Notes under the pieces: model-generated
The model's input: the letters and a program-made list of their open reading frames with translations, nothing else
Told to the model about the DNA's origin: nothing
Databases searched by the model: none
Program-made: the position numbers and the translations under genes
Assembly (NCBI GenBank): GCA_017622495.1
Contig: JAGAQY010000002.1
Coordinates: forward strand, 1 to 64,000
DNA length: 64,000 bases
Origin: Bacteroidaceae bacterium
GTDB lineage: Bacteria > Bacteroidota > Bacteroidia > Bacteroidales > Bacteroidaceae
Direction of reading: 5' to 3'
In this document: positions 17,704 to 26,222 of the stretch, in pieces
How positions within the stretch are numbered: position 1 is the first letter of the stretch
Layout: every line of letters begins with the position of its first letter

Positions 17704-19236
17704 ATGATTATGTTTACCCAGGAAGACGAATTGTTGCTAGCAAAAAGAGGGATTACTGAGGCTCATGTAATGGATCAATTGGAATGTTTTAAGAAGGGGT
17801 TCCCTTATCTTTCGCTCGACGGTCCTGCCTCCGTAGATAATGGCATCGTTAAAGCAGAAGGTCCTGCGTTGGATGATGCTATAGCGCAGTGGAATGAATA
17901 TCTGCAATCAAGCCATCGTATTGTAAAGTTTGTTCCTGCGTCTGGCGCAGCGAGCCGAATGTTTAAAAACCTGTTTGAGTTCCTCACAGGTGGTCATGAC
18001 GAACCTGTGACAGATTTTGAGCACGTATTTTTCGATCATATTGAGTTCTTCGGTTTCTATGCTGCGTTAAATGAAAAATGTATAGAGTTGTATGGTCAGG
18101 GCATACAGGAACTGATGGCTGAGAGCCACCACAGAAAAGTGGTAGCGGCTCTGCTCAATCCTGAAGGCTTAAATTTTGGCCAACTTCCCAAAGGTCTTTT
18201 GCTCTTCCATCTCTATGATGATGGTACTGTGCGCACTCCGCTCGAAGAACATCTTGTTGAGGGCGCTCTTTATGCACGGGATGAGGACAATAATGTACAT
18301 GTGCACTTCACCGTATCGCCTGAGCACCGTGAACTTTTCAAAAAACGTGTCGATGCTGTCGTAGCGCGTTACGAAGAGATGTTTGACGTGAAGTATGACA
18401 TCACTTTCTCTGAGCAAAAGGCTAGCACTGATACAATCGCGGCTGACAAGGATAACAATCTTTTCCGTGATACCGATGGTAGCCTTGTGTTCCGTCCTGG
18501 TGGTCATGGCGCTCTTATTGAAAACCTCAATGACTTGGATGCCGATGTCGTGTTTATCAAGAATATTGATAATGTAGTGCCCGATCGTCTCAAGGATAGT
18601 ACGGTGACCTATAAGAAATTGCTCGCTGGTGTGCTTGTGTCTCTTCAGACTCAGACTTTTGACTATTTGCGTCGTTTGGATGAAGGTGGATGTACCGAAG
18701 AGGAATTGCAGGAGATGGTCTCCTTCCTCGAGCATAAGTTATACTGCAAGCATCCTGCCATCGAAACCCTTAAGGGAGATGTGTTGGTGGCTTATCTGAA
18801 GAAAAAATTCAATCGCCCCATGCGCGTTTGTGGTATGGTACAGAATGTGGGAGAGCCTGGTGGCGGGCCTTTCCTCGCATATAATGCCGATGGTACGGTG
18901 TCATTGCAGATTCTTGAGAGTTCGCAGATTGATATGGACAACCCTGTGAAGAAAGCTATGTTCCTTGAGGGAACACACTTTAATCCCGTTGATCTCGTAT
19001 GTGCCATCAAGAATTATAAGGGTGAGAAGTTCGATTTGCCCAAGTATGTGGATAAGTCCACCGGTTTTATCTCTTCGAAGTCTAAGGGTGGCCGCTCACT
19101 CAAGGCACTTGAACTTCCGGGCCTGTGGAATGGAGCTATGAGCGATTGGAACACCATCTTTGTAGAGGTTCCTCTTACAACCTTTAACCCCGTAAAGACG
19201 GTCAACGACCTCTTGCGCGACCAACATCAGAAATAA
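17704..19236 (+). CDS. DUF4301 family protein
   Basis: The 510-residue soluble protein matches the Bacteroidetes DUF4301 family in length and in conserved stretches such as KFVPASGAASRMFKNLFEF near residue 80, FRPGGHGALIENLNDLDAD, FIKNIDNV, and GMVQNVGEPGGGPF. The ASGAASRM loop and FRPGGHGAL look like nucleotide- or sugar-phosphate-binding segments of the uridylyltransferase type. That is an inference from motif shape; no function is established. There is no signal peptide. Two ATGs six bases apart (MIMFTQ) are possible starts. It is monocistronic, with a strong terminator at 19261-19290. Confidence 0.82.
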   Translation: MIMFTQEDELLLAKRGITEAHVMDQLECFKKGFPYLSLDGPASVDNGIVKAEGPALDDAIAQWNEYLQSSHRIVKFVPASGAASRMFKNLFEFLTGGHDEPVTDFEHVFFDHIEFFGFYAALNEKCIELYGQGIQELMAESHHRKVVAALLNPEGLNFGQLPKGLLLFHLYDDGTVRTPLEEHLVEGALYARDEDNNVHVHFTVSPEHRELFKKRVDAVVARYEEMFDVKYDITFSEQKASTDTIAADKDNNLFRDTDGSLVFRPGGHGALIENLNDLDADVVFIKNIDNVVPDRLKDSTVTYKKLLAGVLVSLQTQTFDYLRRLDEGGCTEEELQEMVSFLEHKLYCKHPAIETLKGDVLVAYLKKKFNRPMRVCGMVQNVGEPGGGPFLAYNADGTVSLQILESSQIDMDNPVKKAMFLEGTHFNPVDLVCAIKNYKGEKFDLPKYVDKSTGFISSKSKGGRSLKALELPGLWNGAMSDWNTIFVEVPLTTFNPVKTVNDLLRDQHQK

Positions 19237-19260
19237 ACCTATATATAAGAGGTATAGAAG

Positions 19261-19290
19261 GCTCCCCGTTAAGTGATCGGGGAGCTTTTT
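19261..19290 (+). terminator. Rho-independent terminator after the DUF4301 gene
   Basis: An 8-bp GC-rich stem (GCTCCCCG/CGGGGAGC) is followed directly by six T residues. Confidence 0.9.
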
Positions 19291-19489
19291 TCATATGGCA
19301 TTTCGTTCGTTGAATTTGCTTTTTCGTTCGGTTTGTTGTATATCTATCTTGCTGTCACAAGGGAAAATTAGGCTGCGGCTTGGAAAAATGCTAGTAAAAA
19401 ACTTGCTTTTTCGCTCGTCTGAACTAAATTTCTTGCGCTCAACAATGTAAATAATTTTACATTATCTTCGCTTAATCGAAATTTTGCAC

Positions 19490-19497
19490 TAATTTTG
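19490..19497 (+). promoter_or_regulatory. -7 promoter box of the cobalamin riboswitch transcript
   Basis: TTGCAC plus TAATTTTG (the same -7 box as the tRNA-Pro promoter) lies just before the first conserved riboswitch bases, so transcription would start near 19504. Confidence 0.55.
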
Positions 19498-19504
19498 CCC
19501 TCAG

Positions 19505-19755
19505 TTTTGTTCCAGATGCCCCGTTTGCGGGCTATGGATGAAAAGGGAATCAGGTGAGAGTCCTGAACAGTCCCGCTGCTGTGTGCCCTAGTGTTGCACA
19601 TCGAATCTATTGCCACTGATGATCTATCAGGAAAGTGGGTTTAAGGATGATGGTTAGAGGTTAATGGATCTCCTAAACTATAACCCCTAAACTCAAAACC
19701 GAAAACAAGACATTGGGAAGGCCGATGTGCTGGGGTGAGTCAGAAGACCTGCAAA
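19505..19755 (+). ncRNA. Cobalamin riboswitch
   Basis: Conserved blocks of the adenosylcobalamin aptamer appear in order: GATGAAAAGGGAATCAGGTGAGAGTCCTGA, with the GGGAA..GGTGNNANTCC core at 19554-19576; AGTCCCGCTGCTGTG at 19579-19583; the B12-box region GCCACTG at 19612-19618; CAGGAAAGTGGG at 19628-19639; and GTGAGTCAGAAGACCTGC at 19735-19752. The variable segment between the last two blocks holds a 7-bp-period array (CCTAAAC-type, about 19671-19707). It sits upstream of a BtuG-like lipoprotein gene, which it should repress when cobalamin is abundant. Confidence 0.92.
19671..19707. repeat. 7-bp-period array inside the riboswitch variable arm
   Basis: Units CCTAAAC, TATAACC, CCTAAAC, TCAAAAC, CGAAAAC follow one another with a 7-base period in the non-conserved part of the aptamer. 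Confidence 0.6.
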
Positions 19756-19831
19756 ACCAGTTAAACCGCGTGTATTCGAGGAAAGTATGCGTAGGGACAC
19801 ATTTTGTTTTACTTTCTTATTTAAATCAACA

Positions 19832-20917
19832 ATGAAGAAAGTGTATCGTAGCGCATTGTGCGCTTGTTTGGCAGGCTTCGTGCTTGCAAGTTGTGAACCT
19901 GAAGATCCCTACAAGAGGGATGAATCTGTAGTCTCTAAACCTGATGTCTTCATCCTTTGCGAGGGCCTGTGGGGAGCAAACAATGCCGACATCACGGCAT
20001 ACAAGTCCGACAGTATGTTGTGTACCGGTGAGTATTATTCCAAACAGAACGGGCAGTATCTTGGTGATACGGGACAGGATCTCCTTTATCACAAGGATCA
20101 TATCTACGTTTCTGTTTCGGGTTCTTCTTATTTGGCCAAGCTCGACCTCGAAGGTCGGGAGTTGGCACGCTATGAGTTTTCTTCCGAAGAGGGCCAACCT
20201 CGCTATCTGGCAGCCGAGGGTGACTACATCTATGTGACACTCTATAGCGGTAGGGTAGCCAAGATGAATGTGTCAGACCTGAGTGTTGTGGATTATGCTC
20301 CCGTAGGAATGAATCCTGAGGACATCGTGCTCTATAAGGGACAACTTCTTGTTGCCAATTCGGGTTGGGGATACGACAATACGGTGACTGTGGTCGATGT
20401 GGCTACGTTCGACTCTATTGCGTCCATTACCGTAGAGTGGAATCCTCAACAGATGGTTGTATCGGGCGATAGCGTATACTTGCTTGCCAACGGTCAGTAT
20501 GATGAAGAATGGCACTGCCCCTATTACGTGCAGAGCATTGATGTGGAGAGTCGCACAGCACGTACTATTGCCAATGCTACACATGCTGTGGCATACGATG
20601 GCACATTGTATCTTTGCTACTCAGCAACAGATTGGGCTACGTATGAGACAACCAATACGTTCTTTACATACGACGTTGCGACGGCAACATTAAGTAATCA
20701 GTCGTTTCTTAAAGGCGATAACGTAGAGATAGCCACCAACAGTGTATATATGATGGAGGTGAATCCGAAGAATGGCGAACTCTATATCGGACTGGCTGGA
20801 AATAAGTTTGTATCTTCGGGCGTAATTCATCGTTTTGAGAAGGATGGTACTCCTATTCATCGTTTCGATGTTCAGGGACCCAATCCCAATCAGGCAGCCT
20901 TTGTGAACTACCAGTAA
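19832..20917 (+). CDS. BtuG-like surface cobalamin-binding lipoprotein
   Basis: The 361-residue lipoprotein has a signal peptide and lipobox (GFVLASC) followed by acidic residues (EPEDPYKRDE), as in surface-exported Bacteroidetes lipoproteins. The mature part is a series of about 45-residue beta-propeller blades (such as YLAAEGDYIYVTLYSGRVAKMN and GMNPEDIVLYKGQLLVANSGWG), consistent with a seven-bladed propeller. BtuG proteins of this size and fold bind vitamin B12 on the surface and pass it to the TonB transporter BtuB. The cobalamin riboswitch immediately upstream supports the role strongly. The ATG at 19832 is chosen because it opens the signal peptide. No btuB or other cobalamin gene lies next to it, which is unusual. 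Confidence 0.83.
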   Translation: MKKVYRSALCACLAGFVLASCEPEDPYKRDESVVSKPDVFILCEGLWGANNADITAYKSDSMLCTGEYYSKQNGQYLGDTGQDLLYHKDHIYVSVSGSSYLAKLDLEGRELARYEFSSEEGQPRYLAAEGDYIYVTLYSGRVAKMNVSDLSVVDYAPVGMNPEDIVLYKGQLLVANSGWGYDNTVTVVDVATFDSIASITVEWNPQQMVVSGDSVYLLANGQYDEEWHCPYYVQSIDVESRTARTIANATHAVAYDGTLYLCYSATDWATYETTNTFFTYDVATATLSNQSFLKGDNVEIATNSVYMMEVNPKNGELYIGLAGNKFVSSGVIHRFEKDGTPIHRFDVQGPNPNQAAFVNYQ

Positions 20918-20950
20918 GAATTGATTTATAAGAATACTATTTGCCAAAAA

Positions 20951-21002
20951 CGAAGCGGTGCACTCTCTCGTGAGAAAGGGGCACCGCGATTCGTTTTTTT
21001 TT
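20951..21002 (+). terminator. Terminator of the BtuG-like gene
   Basis: The stem GCGGTGC/GCACCGC (20955-20961 with 20981-20987), extended by CGAA/TTCG, is followed by ten T residues. Confidence 0.9.
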
Positions 21003-21019
21003 ATGCATTAGTGCCATCG

Positions 21020-21125
21020 TTTCGCTCGTTTTTCGTACCTTTATGTCAAGCCATGAAGGTACTCGGCACTTGCTGAGAAATATTAAAGTAAACTTTTACA
21101 TTTCGCTCGTTTTTTCGTACCTTTA
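21020..21125 (+). promoter_or_regulatory. Duplicated promoter of the YhcC-type gene
   Basis: Two near-identical copies of TTTCGCTCGTTTTTTCGTACCTTTA occur, with -7 boxes TACCTTTA at 21036-21043 and 21118-21125. The second ends 7 bases before the ATG at 21133, which predicts an essentially leaderless mRNA. Confidence 0.5.
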
Positions 21126-21132
21126 CACCGTT

Positions 21133-22062
21133 ATGCAAGATAGCAAGCGTCCATACTATGATTTTGCCTCCTTCCTTAGCCGCTATTTTGTGGGGAAGGT
21201 GCAGAAGATATCCATTCATGCTGGCTTTACCTGTCCCAATCGCGATGGGTCGAAAGGGGTAGGGGGATGTACCTACTGCAATAATCAAACGTTCAATCCT
21301 GATTATTGTCACCCCGACAAGAGCATTACCGAACAACTTGTTGACGGGATGCAGTTCTTCTCACATAAATATCCCGATATGCGCTATCTGGCCTACTTTC
21401 AGGCATATACCAATACATACGGCGAGCTGGAGCAGTTGAAAGCCATGTATGAGGAGGCATTGTCTGTCGATGGCGTGGTAGGTCTGGTGATTGGTACGCG
21501 ACCTGATTGCATGCCCGATTCTTTGCTCGACTATCTGGCACATCTTAACCGTAATACCTTCCTCATGGTCGAATATGGTATTGAGAGCGCCAATGACGAT
21601 ACCCTGCGTCGCATCCATCGTGGCCATGATTTTGCTACGGCCGTCGATGCTATACGTCGCACTCACGAACGGGGTATCCTGACGGGCGGACATCTCATCC
21701 TGGGGCTACCCGGTGAAGACCGTGACGAACTACTGCGCCAAGCATCTGTAATTGCGACCTTGCCGCTCGATATGCTCAAGCTGCATCAGCTTCAGCTCAT
21801 CAAGGGTACACGTATGGCGAGAGAATATGCCGAGAATCCCGATGCCTTTTGCCTGTACGATGTTGATGACTACATAGAGACAGTTATTGACTATGTAGAG
21901 CGCATACCCTCGTCGGTCGTTTTCGAACGTTTCATATCCCAATCGCCGCGTTCTCTGCTGATAGCACCTGACTGGGGACTTAAGAACTACCAGTTTGTAG
22001 AACGTTTACGTCGTCGAATGAGAGAACGCAATACATGGCAAGGGCGATTGTGTGAGGTATAG
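21133..22062 (+). CDS. Radical SAM protein of the YhcC (TIGR01212) family
   Basis: The 309-residue protein has the radical SAM cluster motif in the family-specific spacing: CPNRDGSKGVGGCTYC near residues 35-50, where three cysteines bind a [4Fe-4S] cluster. Other landmarks are QAYTNTY, IGTRPDC, VEYGIESANDDTL and GGHLILGLPGED, all of which fit TIGR01212. The reaction of this family is not established, although some members are linked to tRNA or sulfur metabolism. The ATG at 21133 is preferred to an upstream ATG at 21043, which overlaps a -7 box. Two copies of a promoter precede it and the second leaves almost no leader. Confidence 0.9.
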   Translation: MQDSKRPYYDFASFLSRYFVGKVQKISIHAGFTCPNRDGSKGVGGCTYCNNQTFNPDYCHPDKSITEQLVDGMQFFSHKYPDMRYLAYFQAYTNTYGELEQLKAMYEEALSVDGVVGLVIGTRPDCMPDSLLDYLAHLNRNTFLMVEYGIESANDDTLRRIHRGHDFATAVDAIRRTHERGILTGGHLILGLPGEDRDELLRQASVIATLPLDMLKLHQLQLIKGTRMAREYAENPDAFCLYDVDDYIETVIDYVERIPSSVVFERFISQSPRSLLIAPDWGLKNYQFVERLRRRMRERNTWQGRLCEV

Positions 22063-22217
22063 CCGATACATTTTATATCATCTTTTTCGGACCTTATATT
22101 TGGATGGTTAGAAGATATTACTTACATTTGTGAGATGATTGGAATTTTGGGCATTTCCCATATCCATGATTTTAAGATGATAAACATTATAAACCATAAC
22201 CTCAAAAAACTAAAGCC

Positions 22218-22658
22218 ATGGTAATAGACAATCTGAAAAACTTACGCGACTATGCTTCGCTGAATCCCCTGTTCGCACAGGCTATCGACTACATTGAGAA
22301 CACCGACCTCAAGGCTCTTGCTCCTGGAAAAATCGTTCTTGTAGAGAATGAGTTGATTGTCAACGTCAATGAGATTGGCCCCAAGACCAAGGAAGAGGCC
22401 AAGCTGGAGACACACAATGAATACATCGACATACAGATACCGTTGACTGGCGTGGAGCAGATGGGCTATACCCAGCGTGCCGACCTCCCCGAAGCGGAGT
22501 ACGATGCCGTTAAGGACCTTACCTTGTATGAAGGCTTGGCCGATGACTATCTCACCGTGAAGCCCGGTATGTTTACCCTTTTCTTCCCCTCCGATGGTCA
22601 TGCTCCCGGCATTACTCCCACTGGGCTGAAGAAGATAATCGTGAAAGTGAAGAGATAA
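22218..22658 (+). CDS. YhcH/YjgK/YiaL family protein (DUF386)
   Basis: The 146-residue cupin-fold protein has the DUF386 landmarks: LETHNEYIDIQIPLTGVE near residue 60, the central EYDAVKD, and the C-terminal FTLFFPSDGHAPGI with its metal-binding histidine. Family members have been linked to sialic-acid or other sugar catabolism and to biofilm formation, but their chemistry is uncertain. No sugar-catabolic genes surround it here. The stop codon is followed at once by a short ATTATGA heptamer array and then glgB, 60 bases downstream; cotranscription is possible. Confidence 0.87.
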   Translation: MVIDNLKNLRDYASLNPLFAQAIDYIENTDLKALAPGKIVLVENELIVNVNEIGPKTKEEAKLETHNEYIDIQIPLTGVEQMGYTQRADLPEAEYDAVKDLTLYEGLADDYLTVKPGMFTLFFPSDGHAPGITPTGLKKIIVKVKR

Positions 22659-22684
22659 TTATGAATTATGAATTATGAATTCTT
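22657..22684. repeat. 7-bp tandem array at the yhcH stop codon
   Basis: Three ATTATGA units and a partial fourth follow the TAA stop. Each unit contains TGA in the gene's sense direction. Confidence 0.7.
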
Positions 22685-22718
22685 TTCGTGAGACATAATA
22701 ATTCTTGAATTGGTAATT

Positions 22719-24728
22719 ATGAGCAAGCTAAAACTTATTGAAAACGATCCGTGGCTCGAACCATACGAACCCGCGATTCAGGGACGCTACGACTACTACG
22801 TGCGTCGCAAGAACGAACTCACCGACAACGGTGCCAAGAAACTGAAAGATGTGGCTTGTGGTCACAAGTACTATGGCCTGCACAAGACAAAGAAGGGGTG
22901 GACATTCCGCGAGTGGGCACCCAATGCTACGGAGATATATCTCATAGGCGACTTCAACGAGTGGCAGGAGAAGCCCGAGTATAAGCTCACCCGACTCAAC
23001 GGACATGGCGACTGGGAGGTGAACCTGCCTGCCGATGCCATCCATCACGAGGACTACTATAAGATGAAGGTGTACTGGCAAGGCGGCTCGGGAGAACGCA
23101 TCCCTGCCTACGTTCGTCGTGTGGTACAGGACGAGAAGACCTACCTATTCAGTGCACAGGTATGGGAGCCCGAGCCCTATGAGTTCAAGGTGAAGAAGTT
23201 CAAGCCCAACACCTCACCCCTGCTCATCTACGAATGCCACGTGGGCATGTCGGGCGAAGAGGAGAAGGTATCGACCTACAACGAGTTCCGCGAGAAGGTG
23301 TTGCCGCGCGTGATTGCCGCAGGGTACAACTGCATACAGATCATGGCCATCCAGGAGCACCCCTACTATGGCTCGTTCGGTTACCACGTGTCAAACTTCT
23401 TCGCGGCATCGTCGCGCCAGGGTACTCCCGAGGAGCTCAAACAGCTCATCGACGAGGCTCATGCCAATGGCATTGCCGTGATTATGGATATGGTGCAGTC
23501 ACACGCCGTGAAGAATGTGCTTGAGGGGCTTGGCAACTTGGCTGGCGACCCCAACCAATATTTCTACCCAGGCGACCGTCATGAGCATCCGGCTTGGGAC
23601 TCACTCTGCTTCGACTACTCCAAGAACGATGTGGTGTGCTTCCTGCTCTCTAACTGCCGCTTCTGGATGGAGGAGTATAAGTTCGACGGCTTCCGCTTCG
23701 ACGGTGTCACCTCTATGCTCTACCGCAGCCACGGCTTGGGCGAGGCCTTCTGTGGCTATGGCGACTACTACAACCTGAATCAGGACGGCGATGCCATCTG
23801 TTACCTCACCCTGGCCAACTCGCTCATCCACGAGCTCAACAAGAATGCCATCACCATCGCCGAGGAGGTATCGGGTATGCCCGGACTGGCAGCCCCCATC
23901 AAGAACGGCGGCTACGGCTTCGACTACCGCATGGCGATGAACGTGCCCGACTACTGGATTAAGCTCATCAAGGAGCAGACCGACGAGAACTGGAAGCCCA
24001 CCAGCATGTTCTGGGAGGTTACCAACCGCCGTCAGGACGAGAAGACCATCTCGTATGCCGAGAGCCATGACCAGGCACTCGTGGGCGACAAGACCATCAT
24101 CTTCCGCCTCGTGGATGCCGATATGTACTGGCACTTCCAGAAGGGCGACGAGAACTACATGGCTCACCGCGGTATCGCACTGCACAAGATGATACGCCTG
24201 CTCACGGCATCGACCATCAACGGTGGCTACCTCAACTTCATGGGCAACGAGTTTGGCCATCCCGAGTGGATCGACTTCCCACGTGAAGGCAACGGATGGA
24301 GCTATAAGTATGCCCGTCGTCAGTGGAGCCTTGTGGACAACGACAAGCTCTGCTACGAGTATCTGGGCAAGTTCGACCAGGCCATGATCAAGCTCATAGG
24401 CAGTCAGCCCAAGTATGAGAAGAGCAAGGTGGTAGAGGTCAACTGCAACGATGGCGACCAGATTATGGCCTATCGTCGCGACGATCTGCTGTTTGTCTTC
24501 AACTTTAGCCCGACTCGTTCGTACAGCGGCTATGGCTTGCTTGTGCCCCGTGGTTCATACCAGGAGGTTCTCAATACTGACAATCCTGAGTTTGGAGGCA
24601 ACGGACTCACCGACCCGAGCCTCACGCACTTCACCAGCTTCGACCCCGTGCATAAGCGCTACCGCAAGGAGTGGCTTAGACTGTACATACCGGCCCGCTC
24701 GGCCATTGTGCTGAAGAAGCTCGACTAA
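22719..24728 (+). CDS. glgB: 1,4-alpha-glucan branching enzyme
   Basis: The 669-residue GH13 enzyme makes alpha-1,6 branches in glycogen. An N-terminal CBM48-like domain (EWAPNATEIYLIGDFNEW near residue 65) precedes the catalytic barrel. Visible conserved regions: DMVQSHAVKN; GFRFDGVTSML with the catalytic aspartate; TIAEEVSG with the catalytic glutamate; and SYAESHDQ. A C-terminal all-beta domain closes the protein. The sequence is of the eukaryote-like branching-enzyme subgroup typical of Bacteroidetes. The ATG at 22719 (MSKLKLIEND) is preferred to a TTG at 22710. Codon use is GC-rich and strongly biased, suggesting high expression. No other glycogen genes are in the window. Confidence 0.95.
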   Translation: MSKLKLIENDPWLEPYEPAIQGRYDYYVRRKNELTDNGAKKLKDVACGHKYYGLHKTKKGWTFREWAPNATEIYLIGDFNEWQEKPEYKLTRLNGHGDWEVNLPADAIHHEDYYKMKVYWQGGSGERIPAYVRRVVQDEKTYLFSAQVWEPEPYEFKVKKFKPNTSPLLIYECHVGMSGEEEKVSTYNEFREKVLPRVIAAGYNCIQIMAIQEHPYYGSFGYHVSNFFAASSRQGTPEELKQLIDEAHANGIAVIMDMVQSHAVKNVLEGLGNLAGDPNQYFYPGDRHEHPAWDSLCFDYSKNDVVCFLLSNCRFWMEEYKFDGFRFDGVTSMLYRSHGLGEAFCGYGDYYNLNQDGDAICYLTLANSLIHELNKNAITIAEEVSGMPGLAAPIKNGGYGFDYRMAMNVPDYWIKLIKEQTDENWKPTSMFWEVTNRRQDEKTISYAESHDQALVGDKTIIFRLVDADMYWHFQKGDENYMAHRGIALHKMIRLLTASTINGGYLNFMGNEFGHPEWIDFPREGNGWSYKYARRQWSLVDNDKLCYEYLGKFDQAMIKLIGSQPKYEKSKVVEVNCNDGDQIMAYRRDDLLFVFNFSPTRSYSGYGLLVPRGSYQEVLNTDNPEFGGNGLTDPSLTHFTSFDPVHKRYRKEWLRLYIPARSAIVLKKLD

Positions 24729-24746
24729 AAGACCTGTAATTTACGT

Positions 24747-24814
24747 CATTCTGAGCATCGGCGAAGATTCTCCACATATGCTTGTGCATGGAAATCTTCG
24801 CGATACTCAGAATG
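24747..24814. repeat. Long REP-like inverted repeat
   Basis: A 68-base near-perfect palindrome with arms CATTCTGAG..GCGAAGATT..TCCA and complementary TGGA..AATCTTCGC..CTCAGAATG lies between glgB and the next gene. It has no T tail, and its CATTCTGAG..CGAAGAATCT-like content resembles dispersed intergenic repeats of Bacteroidetes. It may also act as a terminator. Confidence 0.75.
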
Positions 24815-24833
24815 ATAATTATAACAAATAAGA

Positions 24834-25955
24834 ATGAGTAAACGAACACGATACGATAAAAGCATGCAGTGGTTATGCGCTGCAGTCTTTGCCCTCTTCT
24901 CCTTTATATATATATATGTATTCCAAGGAGAACTGCTGGCGTTGATGCAAGATTACCTCTCCCGTGGTGTGACCAATAGCAATGCCTTCTTGGCTGCAAT
25001 CATCATTACCGCCCTGTTGATGCTGTTGCAGTGGGGTGTTAACCGTCTGTCGAAGCTCCATGGTCGGTGGGAAGCCGTCTCGTATCTCCCGTCGTGTACT
25101 TTGCTTGCTCTTCTTACCGATGTAAACACAGACACCATGCTCTACTCCCTGTCCAAGTGGCTGTGGGCAGTCCCTGTGTGTGTGCTGCTGTACATCTTGT
25201 TGGTATGGGTCAACCGTAATGTAAACGATATCAACAAGAAATCCTACTTCGGTGTGTTGTGGCCCAATCTGTTGACATTCAACATACTGTTTGTTCTCAC
25301 TGCTCAGTTAAGCAATAGCGCATCGACCTCCCATATGGAGCTTGCTGCCTGGCATTATGTGCACGACGATAAGTATGAGGATGTGTTATCCATCGGTCGT
25401 CGTTCCGATGACTCCAATGCCGCACTCACGTCGCTTCGCAATCTGGCCATGGCCAAGACGGGCCAGCTGGGCGACCTTCTGTTTCACTACCCACAGCATT
25501 ACGGCTCTGACGGACTGATATACAATAAGTATAGCCGTCAGACCCAGCGTTATGGTGCACAAGAGTTTTATGAACACTTGGGTGCTACTGCCTATGGCGG
25601 TGAGTCGGGCCGTGCCTTTGTTGAGCGCATGTATCATAAGACAGATTCGGCTATCTATCGTGACCTCTATCTTGCCGCCTTGCTTCTTGACAAAGACCTG
25701 TACACCTTTGTTCGTGAGGTATCTCCTATGGCACAGGCCGAAGCCCATCTTCCCGTGCATTATCAAGAGGCGTTGCTCCTGTACAATGATCATCACCCCG
25801 ACGCGCCAGTCACATTTACAGCCGATACTACCATCGTGAACCGCTTCTCTGACTATCAAACCCTTCAGAGGGAGCATGCCGATGACGCCATCGTTGCCAA
25901 GAACCTCTCTAAACGCAAGTTCGGCAACACCTACTGGTGCTATTTCGATTATTGA
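24834..25955 (+). CDS. Multi-pass membrane protein, DUF6057-like
   Basis: The 373-residue protein has about four to five hydrophobic helices in its first 165 residues (for example AAVFALFSFIYIYVF and AFLAAIIITALLMLLQWG). A soluble C-terminal half follows that is rich in helix-forming Leu, Ala and Tyr (residues 170-373) and ends in FGNTYWCYFDY. The arrangement and the ending resemble Bacteroidales DUF6057 proteins, but these are usually longer, so the assignment is tentative. No function is known. It stands after glgB and the palindromic element, with no gene in the following 270 bases. Confidence 0.55.
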   Translation: MSKRTRYDKSMQWLCAAVFALFSFIYIYVFQGELLALMQDYLSRGVTNSNAFLAAIIITALLMLLQWGVNRLSKLHGRWEAVSYLPSCTLLALLTDVNTDTMLYSLSKWLWAVPVCVLLYILLVWVNRNVNDINKKSYFGVLWPNLLTFNILFVLTAQLSNSASTSHMELAAWHYVHDDKYEDVLSIGRRSDDSNAALTSLRNLAMAKTGQLGDLLFHYPQHYGSDGLIYNKYSRQTQRYGAQEFYEHLGATAYGGESGRAFVERMYHKTDSAIYRDLYLAALLLDKDLYTFVREVSPMAQAEAHLPVHYQEALLLYNDHHPDAPVTFTADTTIVNRFSDYQTLQREHADDAIVAKNLSKRKFGNTYWCYFDY

Positions 25956-26222
25956 TATAGGGCGAGTAATCCTTACAATCTGCCGTGAGTGAGTATAGGG
26001 ATTTTGAAATCCCCGTCTAAAAACACCTCGGATTGGAAAATCTGGGGTGACGAATGAGTTATTTGCTTCTCGAGCGCAAAAGTAAACTGCGGTTCCGCAT
26101 GTTGGAATAATTTCCACCGGTATCACCGCATAGGCTCGCTTATCGTGATCACTTCATTCAAAACGACAAAACCGCGATGTTTGCAAAAGCCCCTCCATAG
26201 AGTGAGGGGTTGGGGAGGGGCT

